NCBI GenBank assembly: GCA_016235455.1
Contig: JACRKZ010000082.1
Coordinates: 16,894 to 80,893 of the forward strand
Origin: Armatimonadota bacterium
GTDB lineage: Bacteria > Armatimonadota > UBA10988
Direction: 5' to 3'
DNA: 64,000 nt
The notes below the pieces were generated by a model. It made no database searches. It worked only from the letters and a program-made list of their open reading frames with translations, and was not told the DNA's origin. Every line of letters starts with the position of its first letter. Position 1 is the first letter of the stretch. Shown one piece after another: positions 43,179-52,227 of the stretch. The position numbers and the translations under genes are program-made.

Positions 43179-43744
43179 CAGACGCCGAGCGTCTCGCGGG
43201 TGAGCAGCGCTTCGAACGGATAGCCGGCCTCTGCGTAGCGCTCGGCCGCGCCATCGAGCCGGTCCACGATGGTCAGCACACAGACGATCTCGGCCTGCGG
43301 TGCCGCTTCCAGCACGGGAGCGATGGCGTCGAGCGTGCTGCCGCCGGTGGTGGTGACGTCCTCGACCATGGCGATCTTGGTGATGCCGGCCAGCGACGGC
43401 CCGGCGATGCGGTCGCCCAGGCCGTGGTCCTTGGCCGCCTTGCGCACGATGAAGCCCTGCAAGGGCCGGTCGGTGCCGGCGCTCAGCGCGGTGATCGCGC
43501 CGATCATGGGGTCGGCGCCAATGCTCACGCCGCCCACCGCCTCGGCGCCGGCGGCCTGGATGCGTTCGAGCATCAACTCGGCCACCAGGGCCAGGCCCTC
43601 GGCCCGTAGCGTGACTTCCTTGCCGTTGACGAACCAGTGGCTCTGCTTGCCCGATGCCAGCGTGAAGAGCTGGCCTGGCGCGGCCACCTTGAGGGCGTCA
43701 CGCTTGATGCGTTCGGTCAACTGGGCCAACTTGGCGTCACTCAC
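43178..43744 (-). CDS. pyrE: Orotate phosphoribosyltransferase
   Basis: Converts orotate and PRPP to orotidine 5'-phosphate in pyrimidine synthesis. The 188-residue protein has FTLASGKQSHWFVNGK (phosphate and orotate contacts), GGVSIGADPMIGAI, FIVRKAAKDHGLGDRIAG with the catalytic Lys loop, and the PRPP motif AMVEDVTTTGGSTLDAI. The start is GTG 43744, behind GAGGAGAA, and overlaps the previous stop as GTGA; the longer open frame upstream is in the preceding gene. No other pyr gene is in the window. Confidence 0.95.
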   Translation of the reverse strand: MSDAKLAQLTERIKRDALKVAAPGQLFTLASGKQSHWFVNGKEVTLRAEGLALVAELMLERIQAAGAEAVGGVSIGADPMIGAITALSAGTDRPLQGFIVRKAAKDHGLGDRIAGPSLAGITKIAMVEDVTTTGGSTLDAIAPVLEAAPQAEIVCVLTIVDRLDGAAERYAEAGYPFEALLTRETLGV

Positions 43745-44139
43745 GATGCGTTCTCCTCGGTCGATTCCAGCCAAGCGCTCAATGCGCCGCGCCCGGCCCA
43801 GATGGCGGCGATTCCGCCGATTGGCATGGTCAGTCCAAGCCACACCTTGCGGCCGGAACTGAGCGCGGGCTCGCGCCGCCAGATGCCGACCATCAGCACC
43901 AGCCGCAGCGTATACCAGGCGCCCTGCCAGGCCACCAGCAGCCAGAGCGCCTGACGCACGCGCGGGTCGCCCGACAGGTGGTAGATGCCGATCAGGCCGA
44001 TGATGCCACAGACCAGCAACGTGATGTCGACCAGCAGTCGTCGCCTGCGAGACATGCTGTAGAGCGCTTGGACCTTCTCGACGCCCGGCTGCACCGCGCC
44101 TCCCGGCCGACAGCGCCAGTTGGGTGCGCCGTCTGTCAC
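43741..44139 (-). CDS. Small membrane protein upstream of pyrE
   Basis: About 132 residues with three hydrophobic helices (VDITLLVCGIIGLIGIYHL, ALWLLVAWQGAWYTLRLVLMV, VWLGLTMPIGGIAAIWAG), a basic loop SRRRRLL before the first, and an acidic C-terminus. Family not recognised. The start is unclear: GTG 44139 lies just past a TATACT -10 element on the minus strand and would be nearly leaderless; ATG 44055 (MSRRRRLL) is the alternative; GTG 44169 overlaps the promoter. The stop overlaps the pyrE start by GTGA, so the two are coupled. Confidence 0.6.
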   Translation of the reverse strand: MTDGAPNWRCRPGGAVQPGVEKVQALYSMSRRRRLLVDITLLVCGIIGLIGIYHLSGDPRVRQALWLLVAWQGAWYTLRLVLMVGIWRREPALSSGRKVWLGLTMPIGGIAAIWAGRGALSAWLESTEENAS

Positions 44140-44149
44140 ATAGTATACT
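44120..44149 (+). promoter_or_regulatory. Possible promoter for the LytM-like gene; palindromic -10
   Basis: TTGGGT (44120-44125), an 18-base spacer and TATACT (44144-44149). The surrounding AGTATACT is a palindrome, so it also provides a -10 on the minus strand toward the small membrane protein and pyrE. Confidence 0.45.
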
Positions 44150-44198
44150 CGGTCTATCGAGGGCTCCACCGCAGAGGTTGGGCTGGGAGTATTTCGCG

Positions 44199-45605
44199 AT
44201 GTTGGGTCTGCGATGGTGGGCGGCCGTGGTGATGGTGTCAGCGGTCGCCGCGTCGGCCGCAGGGGAGGAGCCGATCAAGCTGGTGCCCATGCTGCCCGCG
44301 TCCGATGGGCGGTTGGTCTGCCCCGTTGGCCTGGTGCTGCGCGGCCCGGCCGAGGGCTCCGCGGCCTTCCAGTCGGGCTCGGTGCTCGCCTGGAACGAAG
44401 CGGGCCGCGTGTTCTACCAGCAGGATCTGGACACCGCGGCGTTCACGCGCTTGACGGGTGTGTCGCGGCTGTCGTCGGGCCAGGCCGTACTGGTCACCCA
44501 GCGGCACACCTTCCGTGTTTCGGACCGGCCGGTGCGACTGGCCTACGTGCTGGATATGCTGTTGCCCGATGGCACCCATGACCGACAGGTGCACTGGTAT
44601 GCGCTGCGGCTTGAGGCGCAGCCCCTGCCGACCTTGCCCGCCGGCCGGCCACGTTTCGAGATTCGCCCCTATCCCGACCAGCCCGAGGGCAGTCTGATGA
44701 CACGTAGCGGTCGCTCGGTGTGGGCCTTCCAGGTCTGGCTCCAAGAGACCAACGGCGTGCCGGTGAAGGTCAGCTCGGTGCAGTGGCAGGCGCGCGATGG
44801 CGCGGGCCAGGTCGTGGCGGAAGCCAAGCTGCCGGCCGCCACCACCGGCGGCGCAGCGCTGGTCTGCGGGCCCGACGCCGTCACCGCTATCGCCGGCCAG
44901 CGCATCGTCGTGCCGACCGGACAGAACGCCGCCGAGTTGGCCCTGGTGGCCACGGGCAACCTGCCCAACGGCGAAGCGGTCACGGCCATGTACCGTGCGC
45001 CGCTGGCGCCGGCCCGCACCACGCCCAGCAGCTCCGTGGTCCGCCTGCCGTTCCGGGGCATCTGGCACGTCGCCGCCGCGCCCGGCCAGGCGGTGAACTT
45101 CGGCAACCTGCAGAACGGCTGGGTCTTCGATATGCTCGACAAGGCCAAGCGGCCCTACCGCGGCACCGGTGCCCGGCCCGCCGACCACCTGGCCTTTGGC
45201 CAGAACGTGCTGGCGCCGGCCGACGGCACGGTCTCGGCGGTGAGCGCCGAGACCGACGACGCCGTCACGCCTCGGGCCGGCGGGCTGTTTGCGCCGGTGC
45301 GCGAGAACTACGTGCTGATCGACCACGGCCACGGCGAGCGGAGCTACCTGGGTGGCCTCAGCCGAGCCGGGCTGCAGGTGGTGGTGGGCATGACCATCCG
45401 CGCCGGCGGGCTAGTGGGCCGAGTCGGCAACAACGGCGCGTTCGCCCGGCCGGCACTGACCTATCGCCTGCTGCGCGGCGCCGACGCCGTGCCCGAGTTG
45501 CTGTCCATCGCGCCCCGGCTACAGCCGTACCGCGCCCTGGTCGGCGGCAAGTGGCAGGCCGTTGACGGCCCGCCCGAGGATGATGAGCTGGTCCAGGGCG
45601 AGTGA
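44199..45605 (+). CDS. LytM/M23-like domain protein lacking zinc ligands
   Basis: A 468-residue exported protein (signal MLGLRWWAAVVMVSAVAASAAG; GGGAG ribosome-binding site). Residues 25-300 form a beta-rich region of unknown kind. Residues 310-430 match the M23 peptidase fold: HLAFGQNVLAPADGTVSAV, NYVLIDHGHGERSYLGGL, VVVGMTIRAGGLVGRVGNNG, LTYRLLRG. In active M23 enzymes the third and last of these contain Y-x-H-L and H-x-H; here they read YLGGL and LTYR, and the H-x(n)-D pair is also not intact. It is therefore probably non-catalytic, perhaps an EnvC-like scaffold or regulator of an amidase. Confidence 0.82.
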   Translation: MLGLRWWAAVVMVSAVAASAAGEEPIKLVPMLPASDGRLVCPVGLVLRGPAEGSAAFQSGSVLAWNEAGRVFYQQDLDTAAFTRLTGVSRLSSGQAVLVTQRHTFRVSDRPVRLAYVLDMLLPDGTHDRQVHWYALRLEAQPLPTLPAGRPRFEIRPYPDQPEGSLMTRSGRSVWAFQVWLQETNGVPVKVSSVQWQARDGAGQVVAEAKLPAATTGGAALVCGPDAVTAIAGQRIVVPTGQNAAELALVATGNLPNGEAVTAMYRAPLAPARTTPSSSVVRLPFRGIWHVAAAPGQAVNFGNLQNGWVFDMLDKAKRPYRGTGARPADHLAFGQNVLAPADGTVSAVSAETDDAVTPRAGGLFAPVRENYVLIDHGHGERSYLGGLSRAGLQVVVGMTIRAGGLVGRVGNNGAFARPALTYRLLRGADAVPELLSIAPRLQPYRALVGGKWQAVDGPPEDDELVQGE

Positions 45606-45758
45606 GCCGGCGCCACAGGCCACCGGTCCCCGCGGCCGCACGCGGTCAGCTTGGCCGGTCGGTGCACGTGCCCCGTGTCAGCGCCAACGCGGTTGGCCAC
45701 CCCCCACGCCGCGACTGACGGCCCCCGGCGGCGAGTCGCATCAGCGCCTCGGTCGCGG

Positions 45759-45787
45759 TTGCCAGCATCTGGGGCGCATGCTATACT
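45759..45787 (+). promoter_or_regulatory. Promoter of the DUF177-rpmF-plsX-fab operon
   Basis: TTGCCA (45759-45764), a 17-base spacer and TATACT (45782-45787), with TG one base before the -10 (extended -10). Transcription would begin near 45795, about 25 bases before the GTG of the first gene. Confidence 0.7.
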
Positions 45788-45818
45788 GCGCCGGTTCGGT
45801 GAGCGACGGGAGACCGCA

Positions 45819-46331
45819 GTGCACCTTGTCGTCGATGAGATGCTCGTACGCGAGCGCAAAGAATGGACGGCTTGGTTTGACGAGGTGGTCGACCTGGAGG
45901 GTGATGGCACCTGGGCCGCACGTGGTTGCGGCGAGCTGAAGCTGGCGGTTGATGCCGCACGGGTTCAGGTCCGCGGGTCCGTCACGGCGGACATTCCGCG
46001 CGAGTGCGACTGCTGTCTGGCCCACTTCCTTCACACTGTCGGCGCGAAAGTGGCCGAGGTGTGCTTGATGGGCGAGGCCGAGTCGGGCGATGCGGCCTGG
46101 GATGAGGACAATGAGGTCTGGCGGGTCGGCCTGGGTGGTCGGGTCGACGTGACCGAGATGGTCCGCCAGGCGATCCTGCTGGCCCTGCCTACGCGGGGCG
46201 TATGCGGCGACGACTGTCCACGAGCCCGCGAACTGGACACAACACAGCACGAGGCGCAGGTGGACCCGCGATGGGCTGGCCTGACGCAACTGCAGAGGAT
46301 GGGAGAGGACGATGGCCGTCCCGAAGCGTAA
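45819..46331 (+). CDS. DUF177 (YceD) family protein
   Basis: A 170-residue protein of the DUF177/YceD family, which sits before rpmF in most bacteria and is linked to 23S rRNA accumulation. The family pattern is visible: VRGSVTADIPRECDCCLAHF with the paired cysteines, the acidic stretch EAESGDAAWDEDNE, VDVTEMVRQAILLALP, and CGDDCPRAREL. Start GTG 45819 follows GGGAG. It overlaps rpmF by 20 bases. First gene of the fatty-acid cluster. Confidence 0.9.
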   Translation: MHLVVDEMLVRERKEWTAWFDEVVDLEGDGTWAARGCGELKLAVDAARVQVRGSVTADIPRECDCCLAHFLHTVGAKVAEVCLMGEAESGDAAWDEDNEVWRVGLGGRVDVTEMVRQAILLALPTRGVCGDDCPRARELDTTQHEAQVDPRWAGLTQLQRMGEDDGRPEA

Positions 46332-46509
46332 AACCAGCAAGGCCCGGCACCGCAAGCGCTTTGCCACCTGGAATGGGAATGTTGAGGCCGTGAAGGTTGT
46401 GCGTTGCCGCTCGTGCGGTGGCGTGCACCGCCCCCATGTGGCTTGCCCCTACTGTGGCAACTACAAGGGCGAAAAGGTGATGGAGCCGCGCGCCAAAGAG
46501 ATCGACTAG
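46312..46509 (+). CDS. rpmF: 50S ribosomal protein L32
   Basis: A 65-residue protein: MAVPKRKTSKARHRKR opening, then the zinc ribbon CRSCGGVHRPHVACPYCGNYKG (in two stretches) with four cysteines, and a short charged tail. All four Cys are kept, so it is the zinc-bound form. The DUF177-rpmF-plsX-fabH order is widely conserved and links ribosome and lipid synthesis. ATG overlaps the end of DUF177 and has GGAGAG nearby. Confidence 0.97.
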   Translation: MAVPKRKTSKARHRKRFATWNGNVEAVKVVRCRSCGGVHRPHVACPYCGNYKGEKVMEPRAKEID

Positions 46510-46521
46510 CGGAGGGCGCCC

Positions 46522-47523
46522 ATGCGCATCGCCATCGACGCGATGGGCGGCGACCTCGCCCCGACCGAGATTGTGGCCGGGACTCTCGAGGCGGCCTCCC
46601 TGTGGCCGGATACCGAATTCATCCTCATCGGCGACGAAACCGCTATCCTTCGGGAGATGCGGGGCTTGCGCCGGATGAACGTGCGGGTCGAACATGCGCC
46701 CGACGTTATCGAGATGGATGACGACCCGGCGCGCGCGGTGCGACGCAAGCCCAAGTCCAGCCTGGTCCAGGCCTGTCGCCTGGTCGCCGAGGGCGAGGCC
46801 GAAGGCATCTTCTCGGCGGGCAACACCGGCGCCGTGGCGACCGCTGCCCTGTTGGGCATCGGCCGCATCCCCGGCGTCAGCCGGCCGTGTATCTCCGTCA
46901 TCCTGCCGGCCAAGACGCCGACGGGCAAGATAGTGGTGTGCGATGCCGGCGCCAATGTCGACTGCAAGCCCGAGTGGCTGGCGCAGTTCGGCACCATGGC
47001 CAGCATGTACGCCGCCGATGTGGAAGGCATTCCCAACCCCCGGGTTGGTCTGCTCAACATCGGTGAGGAGCCCTGCAAGGGCAACGCACTGTCCAAGGCG
47101 GCCTTCGGGCTGCTGAGCAACGCCGGCCTCAACTGGGTCGGCAATGTGGAAGCCAAGCATGTCTTCCGTGGCGTGGCCGATGTCGTCACCTGTGATGGTT
47201 TCGACGGCAATCTGCTGCTCAAACTCGCGGAAGGCATGGGCGAGTTCGTGATGTCGATGGTCAAAGACGCGATGACCAGCTCACCGCTGGCCAAGCTCGG
47301 GGCCTTGTTGGCCAAGCCGGGCCTGCGGCGCGTCAAGCAGGCGGTCGACTATGCCGAGTACGGCGGAGCCGTATTGCTCGGTATCCGAGGCCTCGTGGTC
47401 ATTGGCCACGGCTGCTCCAAGAGCAAGGCCGTCGTGTCGGCGCTGAGGCGCACGCGCGACGGGCTCGACCATGGCCTGGTCGGTCGGCTCACGGAGCATT
47501 TCGCCGCTACTGTGGCGGCGTAG
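46522..47523 (+). CDS. plsX: Phosphate acyltransferase PlsX
   Basis: Makes acyl-phosphate from acyl-ACP for phospholipid synthesis, peripheral to the inner membrane. 333 residues. Family blocks: RIAIDAMGGDLAPTEIVAG, SSLVQACRLVAEGEAEGIFSAGNTGA (two stretches), PGVSRPCISVILP, VCDAGANVDCKPEWLAQF, LNIGEEPCKGNAL, VVTCDGFDGNLLLKLAEG and EYGGAVLLGIRGLVVIGHG. Eleven bases after rpmF with GGAGGGCG as ribosome-binding site. Normal length and no anomalies. Confidence 0.97.
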   Translation: MRIAIDAMGGDLAPTEIVAGTLEAASLWPDTEFILIGDETAILREMRGLRRMNVRVEHAPDVIEMDDDPARAVRRKPKSSLVQACRLVAEGEAEGIFSAGNTGAVATAALLGIGRIPGVSRPCISVILPAKTPTGKIVVCDAGANVDCKPEWLAQFGTMASMYAADVEGIPNPRVGLLNIGEEPCKGNALSKAAFGLLSNAGLNWVGNVEAKHVFRGVADVVTCDGFDGNLLLKLAEGMGEFVMSMVKDAMTSSPLAKLGALLAKPGLRRVKQAVDYAEYGGAVLLGIRGLVVIGHGCSKSKAVVSALRRTRDGLDHGLVGRLTEHFAATVAA

Positions 47524-47595
47524 CAACCAAACTGGGTAAGGGCTGGGCCCCTGGGGCTCGTGCCGCCCGCAATCAGAATAGAGCGGAGAGCATCC

Positions 47596-48564
47596 GTGGC
47601 AAGCACACTGGGGCCGGTAGGCATCATCGGTTCAGGCCTGGCTGTACCCACACGCGTCATCACCAACGATGACCTTTCCCAGACCGTCGATACTTCCGAC
47701 GAGTGGATCTTCAGCCGTACCGGCATTCGCGAGCGCCGTCGCCTCGATGCCGGCACCGATACCAGCGACCTGGCCGCCGCCGCCGGCGCGCGCGCCATCG
47801 ACAATGCGGGTATCGGCCGCGATGAGATCGACACGGTCATCTGCGCTACGATCACGCAGGACATGTCCTTCCCCAACACCGCCTGCATGGTGCAGGCCAA
47901 GCTCGGACTGCCCAAGGGCGCTGCGTTCGACCTGGGCGCCGCCTGCAGCGGGTTCGTCTACGGCATGGTCACCGGGAGCAGCCTGATCCAGACAGGGCGA
48001 GCCAAGACGATTCTGCTGGTCGGCGCCGATGCGCTCAGCAAGCACCTCGACTGGACCGACCGCGGCACCTGCGTGCTGTTCGGTGACGGTGCCGGCGCAG
48101 CCGTACTACGCGCCGTGCCCGAGGGCTTTGGCCTGCTCGGCGCCAACCTCGGCTGCGATGGCACCGGCGGCCCCTTGTTGCTGCGCACCGCCAACGGCCG
48201 CGAGGATGGCGTTCCGGTACTGCAGATGTCCGGCCGCGAAGTCTACAAGTTCGCCGTCCGCATTCAGCCCGAGGCCTGCGAGGCCGCGCTCAATGAGGCT
48301 GGCATGACCATCGACCAGATCGATTGGTTCATCCCCCATCAGGCCAACATCCGTATCATCGAGGCCGCCGTGCAGCGCCTGGGCATTCCCGAAGAGAAGG
48401 TGCTGCTCAATCTCGACCGCTACGGCAACACCTCGGCCGCCTCCATCCCCATCGTCCTGGCCGAAGCCGTGGCCGATGGCCGGCTCAAGCGCGGCGACAA
48501 CGTCCTGCTGGTTGGATTTGGCGCGGGCCTCACCTGGGGCTCCGCGGTCATCAGGTGGTATTGA
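47596..48564 (+). CDS. fabH: 3-oxoacyl-ACP synthase III
   Basis: Condenses acetyl-CoA (or another primer) with malonyl-ACP to begin fatty acid synthesis. 322 residues from GTG 47596, which follows GGAGAG; the open frame from 47560 lacks such a site. Triad: Cys117 (DLGAACSGF), His248 (WFIPHQAN) and Asn278 (DRYGNTSAAS). DEWIFSRTGIRERR and the C-terminal GDNVLLVGFGAGLTWGSAV are typical. One base separates its stop from fabD. Confidence 0.96.
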   Translation: MASTLGPVGIIGSGLAVPTRVITNDDLSQTVDTSDEWIFSRTGIRERRRLDAGTDTSDLAAAAGARAIDNAGIGRDEIDTVICATITQDMSFPNTACMVQAKLGLPKGAAFDLGAACSGFVYGMVTGSSLIQTGRAKTILLVGADALSKHLDWTDRGTCVLFGDGAGAAVLRAVPEGFGLLGANLGCDGTGGPLLLRTANGREDGVPVLQMSGREVYKFAVRIQPEACEAALNEAGMTIDQIDWFIPHQANIRIIEAAVQRLGIPEEKVLLNLDRYGNTSAASIPIVLAEAVADGRLKRGDNVLLVGFGAGLTWGSAVIRWY

Positions 48565-48565
48565 T

Positions 48566-49477
48566 ATGAATGCCCTCGTCTTCCCCGGCCAAGGCAGCCA
48601 GATTGCCGGTATGGCGGCGGACGTCCATGAGGTCTCGGCGCTGGCTCGCGACCTCTTCGCCCAGGCCGACGAGGCGCTATCTGCCTGCGGCCTGCCGGCG
48701 CCGTTGTCGAGCCTGTGCTTTGAGGGGCCAGACGATCTGCTCAAGCAGACCGAGATCGCCCAACCCGCGCTGCTGGCCGCCAGCTACGTGCTGTACCGCG
48801 TGGGCCAGGCCAAGGTCGGCCAGTTCGCCCTCTGCGCGGGCCACAGCCTCGGTGAATACACCGCCCTGGTCGCCGCCGGCTCGCTCGACTTCGGCACCGC
48901 CTTGCGCCTCGTGCGCCGCCGCGGTGAACTCATGCGCGATGCGGCCGCGGCCCATCCTGGCGCCATGGCCGCCGTGATCAACCTCGACGACGCTGTGGTG
49001 GCTCAGCTCTGCCTGGACGCGCCCGGCACGGTGGTGCCCGCCAACTACAACTCGCCCGGGCAAGTCGTGGTCTCTGGCGAGCCCGAGGCCGTGGCGGCGG
49101 TCGTCGCGGCGGCCAAAGCCGCTGGCGGTCGCGGCCTGCCGCTCAAGGTGTCCGGCGCGTTCCACTCACCGTTGATGGCCAGCGCCGCGCAAGCCATGGC
49201 GGCAGAGCTGGCTGGCACGGACATCGCCGCCGCCAACGTGCCGGTGATTCAGAATGTCACCGGCCTGCCCACCACGGATTCCGAGCAGTTGCGCACGGGG
49301 CTCGCACAGCAGGTGACGGGCAGCGTCCGCTGGACGCAGACTGTACAGGCCATGGCCGCCGCCGGCGTGTCGCGGATGGTTGAATGCGGGCCTGGCACCG
49401 TGCTCACGGGATTGCTCAAGCGCATCGACCCAAGCGTCGAGGGCGCCAACATCAACTCGCTGGAGTCGACCGTCTAG
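48566..49477 (+). CDS. fabD: Malonyl-CoA:ACP transacylase
   Basis: Moves malonyl from CoA to ACP. 303 residues starting at ATG 48566, one base after fabH, with AGGTGG upstream. ALVFPGQGSQIAGM is the glutamine/oxyanion loop; the nucleophile is Ser94 in CAGHSLGEYTAL and the catalytic His is His200 in SGAFHSPLM. LRLVRRRGELM carries the malonate-binding Arg. Standard length. Confidence 0.97.
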   Translation: MNALVFPGQGSQIAGMAADVHEVSALARDLFAQADEALSACGLPAPLSSLCFEGPDDLLKQTEIAQPALLAASYVLYRVGQAKVGQFALCAGHSLGEYTALVAAGSLDFGTALRLVRRRGELMRDAAAAHPGAMAAVINLDDAVVAQLCLDAPGTVVPANYNSPGQVVVSGEPEAVAAVVAAAKAAGGRGLPLKVSGAFHSPLMASAAQAMAAELAGTDIAAANVPVIQNVTGLPTTDSEQLRTGLAQQVTGSVRWTQTVQAMAAAGVSRMVECGPGTVLTGLLKRIDPSVEGANINSLESTV

Positions 49478-49492
49478 CAAGGAGCGCTGCCC

Positions 49493-50239
49493 ATGTTCTC
49501 GCTCGAAGGCAAGGTTGCCCTGGTGACTGGGGCCGGTCGCGGCATCGGCCGCACCGTGGCGCTGACGTTGGCCCACCAAGGCTGCCGGCTGGTCGTGAAC
49601 AACCTCAGCGCCGAGCGCAATGAGGCTATCGTGCAGGCCGTTCGCGACACGGGCGCGGAAGCCGTCGGCGTGTGTGGCAGTGTCCATGAGGCGGCCGTGG
49701 CCGACGCCTGCGTGAAGGCCGCGATCGAGGCCTTCGGCCGAGTGGACATCGTCGTCAACAACGCCGGCATCACCCGCGATGGGCTCATCGCTCGCATGAG
49801 TGACGAGGCCTGGCGCGAGGTGCTCGATGTCAACCTGACCGGTGCGTTCAACATCATTCGCGCCGCGACGCGGCCGCTGCTCAAGCAGAAAGCCGGTCGC
49901 ATCATCAACATCAGTTCTGTCGTGGGCCGCATGGGCAATGCCGGCCAGGCCAACTATGCCGCCTCCAAGGCCGGCTTGATCGGCCTGACCAAGGCCACGG
50001 CGCGCGAGTTGGCTCCGCGTGGCATCACGGTGAACGCCGTGGCGCCAGGGTTCATCGATGAAGGGATGACCGAGGGGTTGGGTGAGGATTTGCGCCAGGC
50101 CTTGCTCCAACAGATACCCCTGGGTAGACTAGGGAGCGCCGACGACGTTGCGTCGGCGGTCGTGTTCCTGGCGAGTGAGGCCGCCGCGTACGTCACGGGC
50201 CAAACCCTGAGCGTCGATGGCGGCATGACCATGATATAG
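49493..50239 (+). CDS. fabG: 3-oxoacyl-ACP reductase
   Basis: NADPH-dependent short-chain reductase, first reduction in each elongation round. 248 residues. Cofactor loop TGAGRGIGR (12-20), NNAG at 89-92, catalytic Asn114, Ser142, Tyr155 and Lys159 (NYAASKAG), and the FabG tail VTGQTLSVDGGMTM. GGAGCG precedes the ATG. Placed between fabD and acpP as in most bacteria. Confidence 0.96.
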   Translation: MFSLEGKVALVTGAGRGIGRTVALTLAHQGCRLVVNNLSAERNEAIVQAVRDTGAEAVGVCGSVHEAAVADACVKAAIEAFGRVDIVVNNAGITRDGLIARMSDEAWREVLDVNLTGAFNIIRAATRPLLKQKAGRIINISSVVGRMGNAGQANYAASKAGLIGLTKATARELAPRGITVNAVAPGFIDEGMTEGLGEDLRQALLQQIPLGRLGSADDVASAVVFLASEAAAYVTGQTLSVDGGMTMI

Positions 50240-50291
50240 AGCGGCTCGCACCTAACGAGCCAAGCACCATCTGGGCAAGAGGAGAGGGCTA

Positions 50292-50531
50292 GTGTCAGCG
50301 TCTGTTTACGATCGCATTCGGGACATCGTGGTCGAGGAGCTGAGCGTCAATGCCGACCAGGTCACGCCGACCGCTCGGTTCATGGAAGACCTCGGCGCCG
50401 ATTCGTTGGCCATCGTCGAGATGATCATGAAGATCGAGGAAGAGCTCGAGGTCGAGATCCCCGACGAGGAGGCCGAGAAGCTCGCCACCGTCGCCGACGC
50501 CGTGAAGTACGTCGAAGAGCACTTGAGCTGA
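50292..50531 (+). CDS. acpP: Acyl carrier protein
   Basis: A 79-residue acidic ACP; phosphopantetheine would be attached at Ser38 in EDLGADSLAIVEM. The segment after it (KIEEELEVEIPDEEAEKL) is the acidic helix II/III region that docks on the Fab enzymes. The start is GTG 50292 behind AGAGGAGAGG, a very strong site fitting a highly expressed protein. Confidence 0.97.
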   Translation: MSASVYDRIRDIVVEELSVNADQVTPTARFMEDLGADSLAIVEMIMKIEEELEVEIPDEEAEKLATVADAVKYVEEHLS

Positions 50532-50664
50532 ATGTCCCGCGCGTGCCAGCCGAGTGCTGGCCGCGCGGTTGGCCGTCACACGGCGGAGCCGCCCAAACGG
50601 CACCGCCGTGGCTGCTGTCTGCTGGCGCCGAGACTCGCTCGGCGCGATAGCGCTGGGAGTACCG

Positions 50665-51906
50665 ATGCCGATGGAGCGGCGACGCGTGGTCGTTACGGGC
50701 ATGGGCGCCGTGACCCCAATTGGCAACAATGTGCCCGACTTGTGGGACAGCCTGGTGGCTGGCCGAGGCGGCGTGGGTACCATCACGCGCTTCGACAGCA
50801 CCGGGTTCGGCAGCTCCCTCGGTGCCGAGGTCAAAGGCTTTGACCCCACCACCATCCTCGAAGGCAGGATGGCCAAGCGCACCGACCCGTTCATCATCTA
50901 CGGCATGGCGGCCGCCAAGGAAGCCGTCGCCCACGCCGGGCTGATCATCGATGAGAGCAATGCCGACCGCGTTGGCGTCGTCTTCGGCTCCGGTATCGGC
51001 GGACTCAAGTCGCTCCACGACAACTTCCAGATTCTCGCCACGCGCGGGCCGTCACGCGTCAGCCCCTTTTTGATCCCAATGCTCATCGGCAACATGGCCG
51101 CCGGCATGATCAGCATTGACATCGGTGCCAAAGGCCCCAACAAATCGGTGCAGACGGCTTGCGCCACCAGCGCGCACTGCATTGGTGATGCCGTCCGCTT
51201 GGTGCAGCACGGCGACTGCGACGTGGTGCTCGCCGGCGGCTCCGAAGCCTGCATCGAGTCGCTGGCGGTTGCCGGCTTCTGCTCCATGAAGGCGCTCAGC
51301 ACGCGCAACGACGACCCCGAGCATGCCTGCCGACCTTTCGATAAGGAACGCGACGGCTTCATCATGGGCGAGGGCGGCTGCGCCCTGGTGCTGGAGACCC
51401 TGGAGCACGCCCTGGCGCGCGGCGCCGAGCCGCTGGCCGAGCTGGCCGGCTACGGCATGAGCGGTGATGCCTACCACATTGCGGCGCCCCACCCCGAGGG
51501 CCACGGCGCCTACAAGGCGATGCGACAGGCACTGGCCGACGCGGAACTCGACGCCACCGACCTTTCCTACATCAACGCCCACGCCACTTCCACGCCGGCT
51601 GGCGACGTGGCCGAGGTCAACGCGCTCAAGCGCCTGTACGGCGGCCAAGTTCCCGTCGCTGTTAGTTCCTCCAAGAGCATGACCGGGCACCTTCTCGGAG
51701 CTTCTGGCGCCCTGGAGACGCTGATCTGTATCCAGGCTCTCCGCACCGGTGTTGTACCGCCGACCATCAACTACGAGGTCCCCGATCCCGCGTGTGACCT
51801 GGACTGTGTGCCAAACACAGCGCGCGAGCTCAAGGTCACCGCCGCCATGAGCAACTCGTTCGGATTCGGTGGGCACAACTGCAGTCTGGTCGTGAAGGCC
51901 ATCTAG
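50665..51906 (+). CDS. fabF: 3-oxoacyl-ACP synthase II
   Basis: Elongating condensing enzyme. 413 residues from ATG 50665 (GGGAG seven bases before; a second ATG at 50671). Triad Cys166 (VQTACATSAHC), His306 (INAHATSTPAGD), His342 (SMTGHLLGAS); Lys337 in SSSKSMTGH. RRVVVTGMGAVTPIGNN and SNSFGFGGHNCSLV are family ends. Separated from acpP by 133 bases without an obvious promoter. Last gene of the cluster; a hairpin follows. Confidence 0.97.
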   Translation: MPMERRRVVVTGMGAVTPIGNNVPDLWDSLVAGRGGVGTITRFDSTGFGSSLGAEVKGFDPTTILEGRMAKRTDPFIIYGMAAAKEAVAHAGLIIDESNADRVGVVFGSGIGGLKSLHDNFQILATRGPSRVSPFLIPMLIGNMAAGMISIDIGAKGPNKSVQTACATSAHCIGDAVRLVQHGDCDVVLAGGSEACIESLAVAGFCSMKALSTRNDDPEHACRPFDKERDGFIMGEGGCALVLETLEHALARGAEPLAELAGYGMSGDAYHIAAPHPEGHGAYKAMRQALADAELDATDLSYINAHATSTPAGDVAEVNALKRLYGGQVPVAVSSSKSMTGHLLGASGALETLICIQALRTGVVPPTINYEVPDPACDLDCVPNTARELKVTAAMSNSFGFGGHNCSLVVKAI

Positions 51907-51965
51907 CGCGGCCCTCACTGTTGCCGCGGCCTGTGTCTCGGGTCCTTCTCTGCCCGTCTCCGAGA

Positions 51966-52000
51966 GGGCGTGCCGGCCGCCCTCTTTGGCCAGCACGCCC
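51966..52000 (+). terminator. Hairpin after fabF
   Basis: GGGCGTGC-C-GGCC (51966-51978) pairs with GGCC-A-GCACGCCC (51988-52000), twelve pairs with one mismatch and loop GCCCTCTTT. No T-run follows, so it is a probable rather than classical terminator. Confidence 0.45.
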
Positions 52001-52227
52001 CCTTCGCCTGCCGGGAGCGCACTACGGTCCACCGTGCCGCTCCCGCGCCATTCCTGTCACGAGCCGCTCCGCCCAGGTTCTGTGCCTCGCTACGCCGCGC
52101 CATGCACCGCCCCGTCCTGCGCGTCTCGTTGCTAACCGGGGCCCGGTACTTCCCGCACGGCAGTGATGCTCCGGGGCTCCTTCAGCCACACTCAACGATC
52201 CGCCCAGGCACCACAACGTTCTGCCCC

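Noticed and set aside
44140..44150. tRNA or operator at the AGTATACT palindrome
   Set aside because: No cloverleaf can be drawn; the palindrome is explained as a two-way -10 element.
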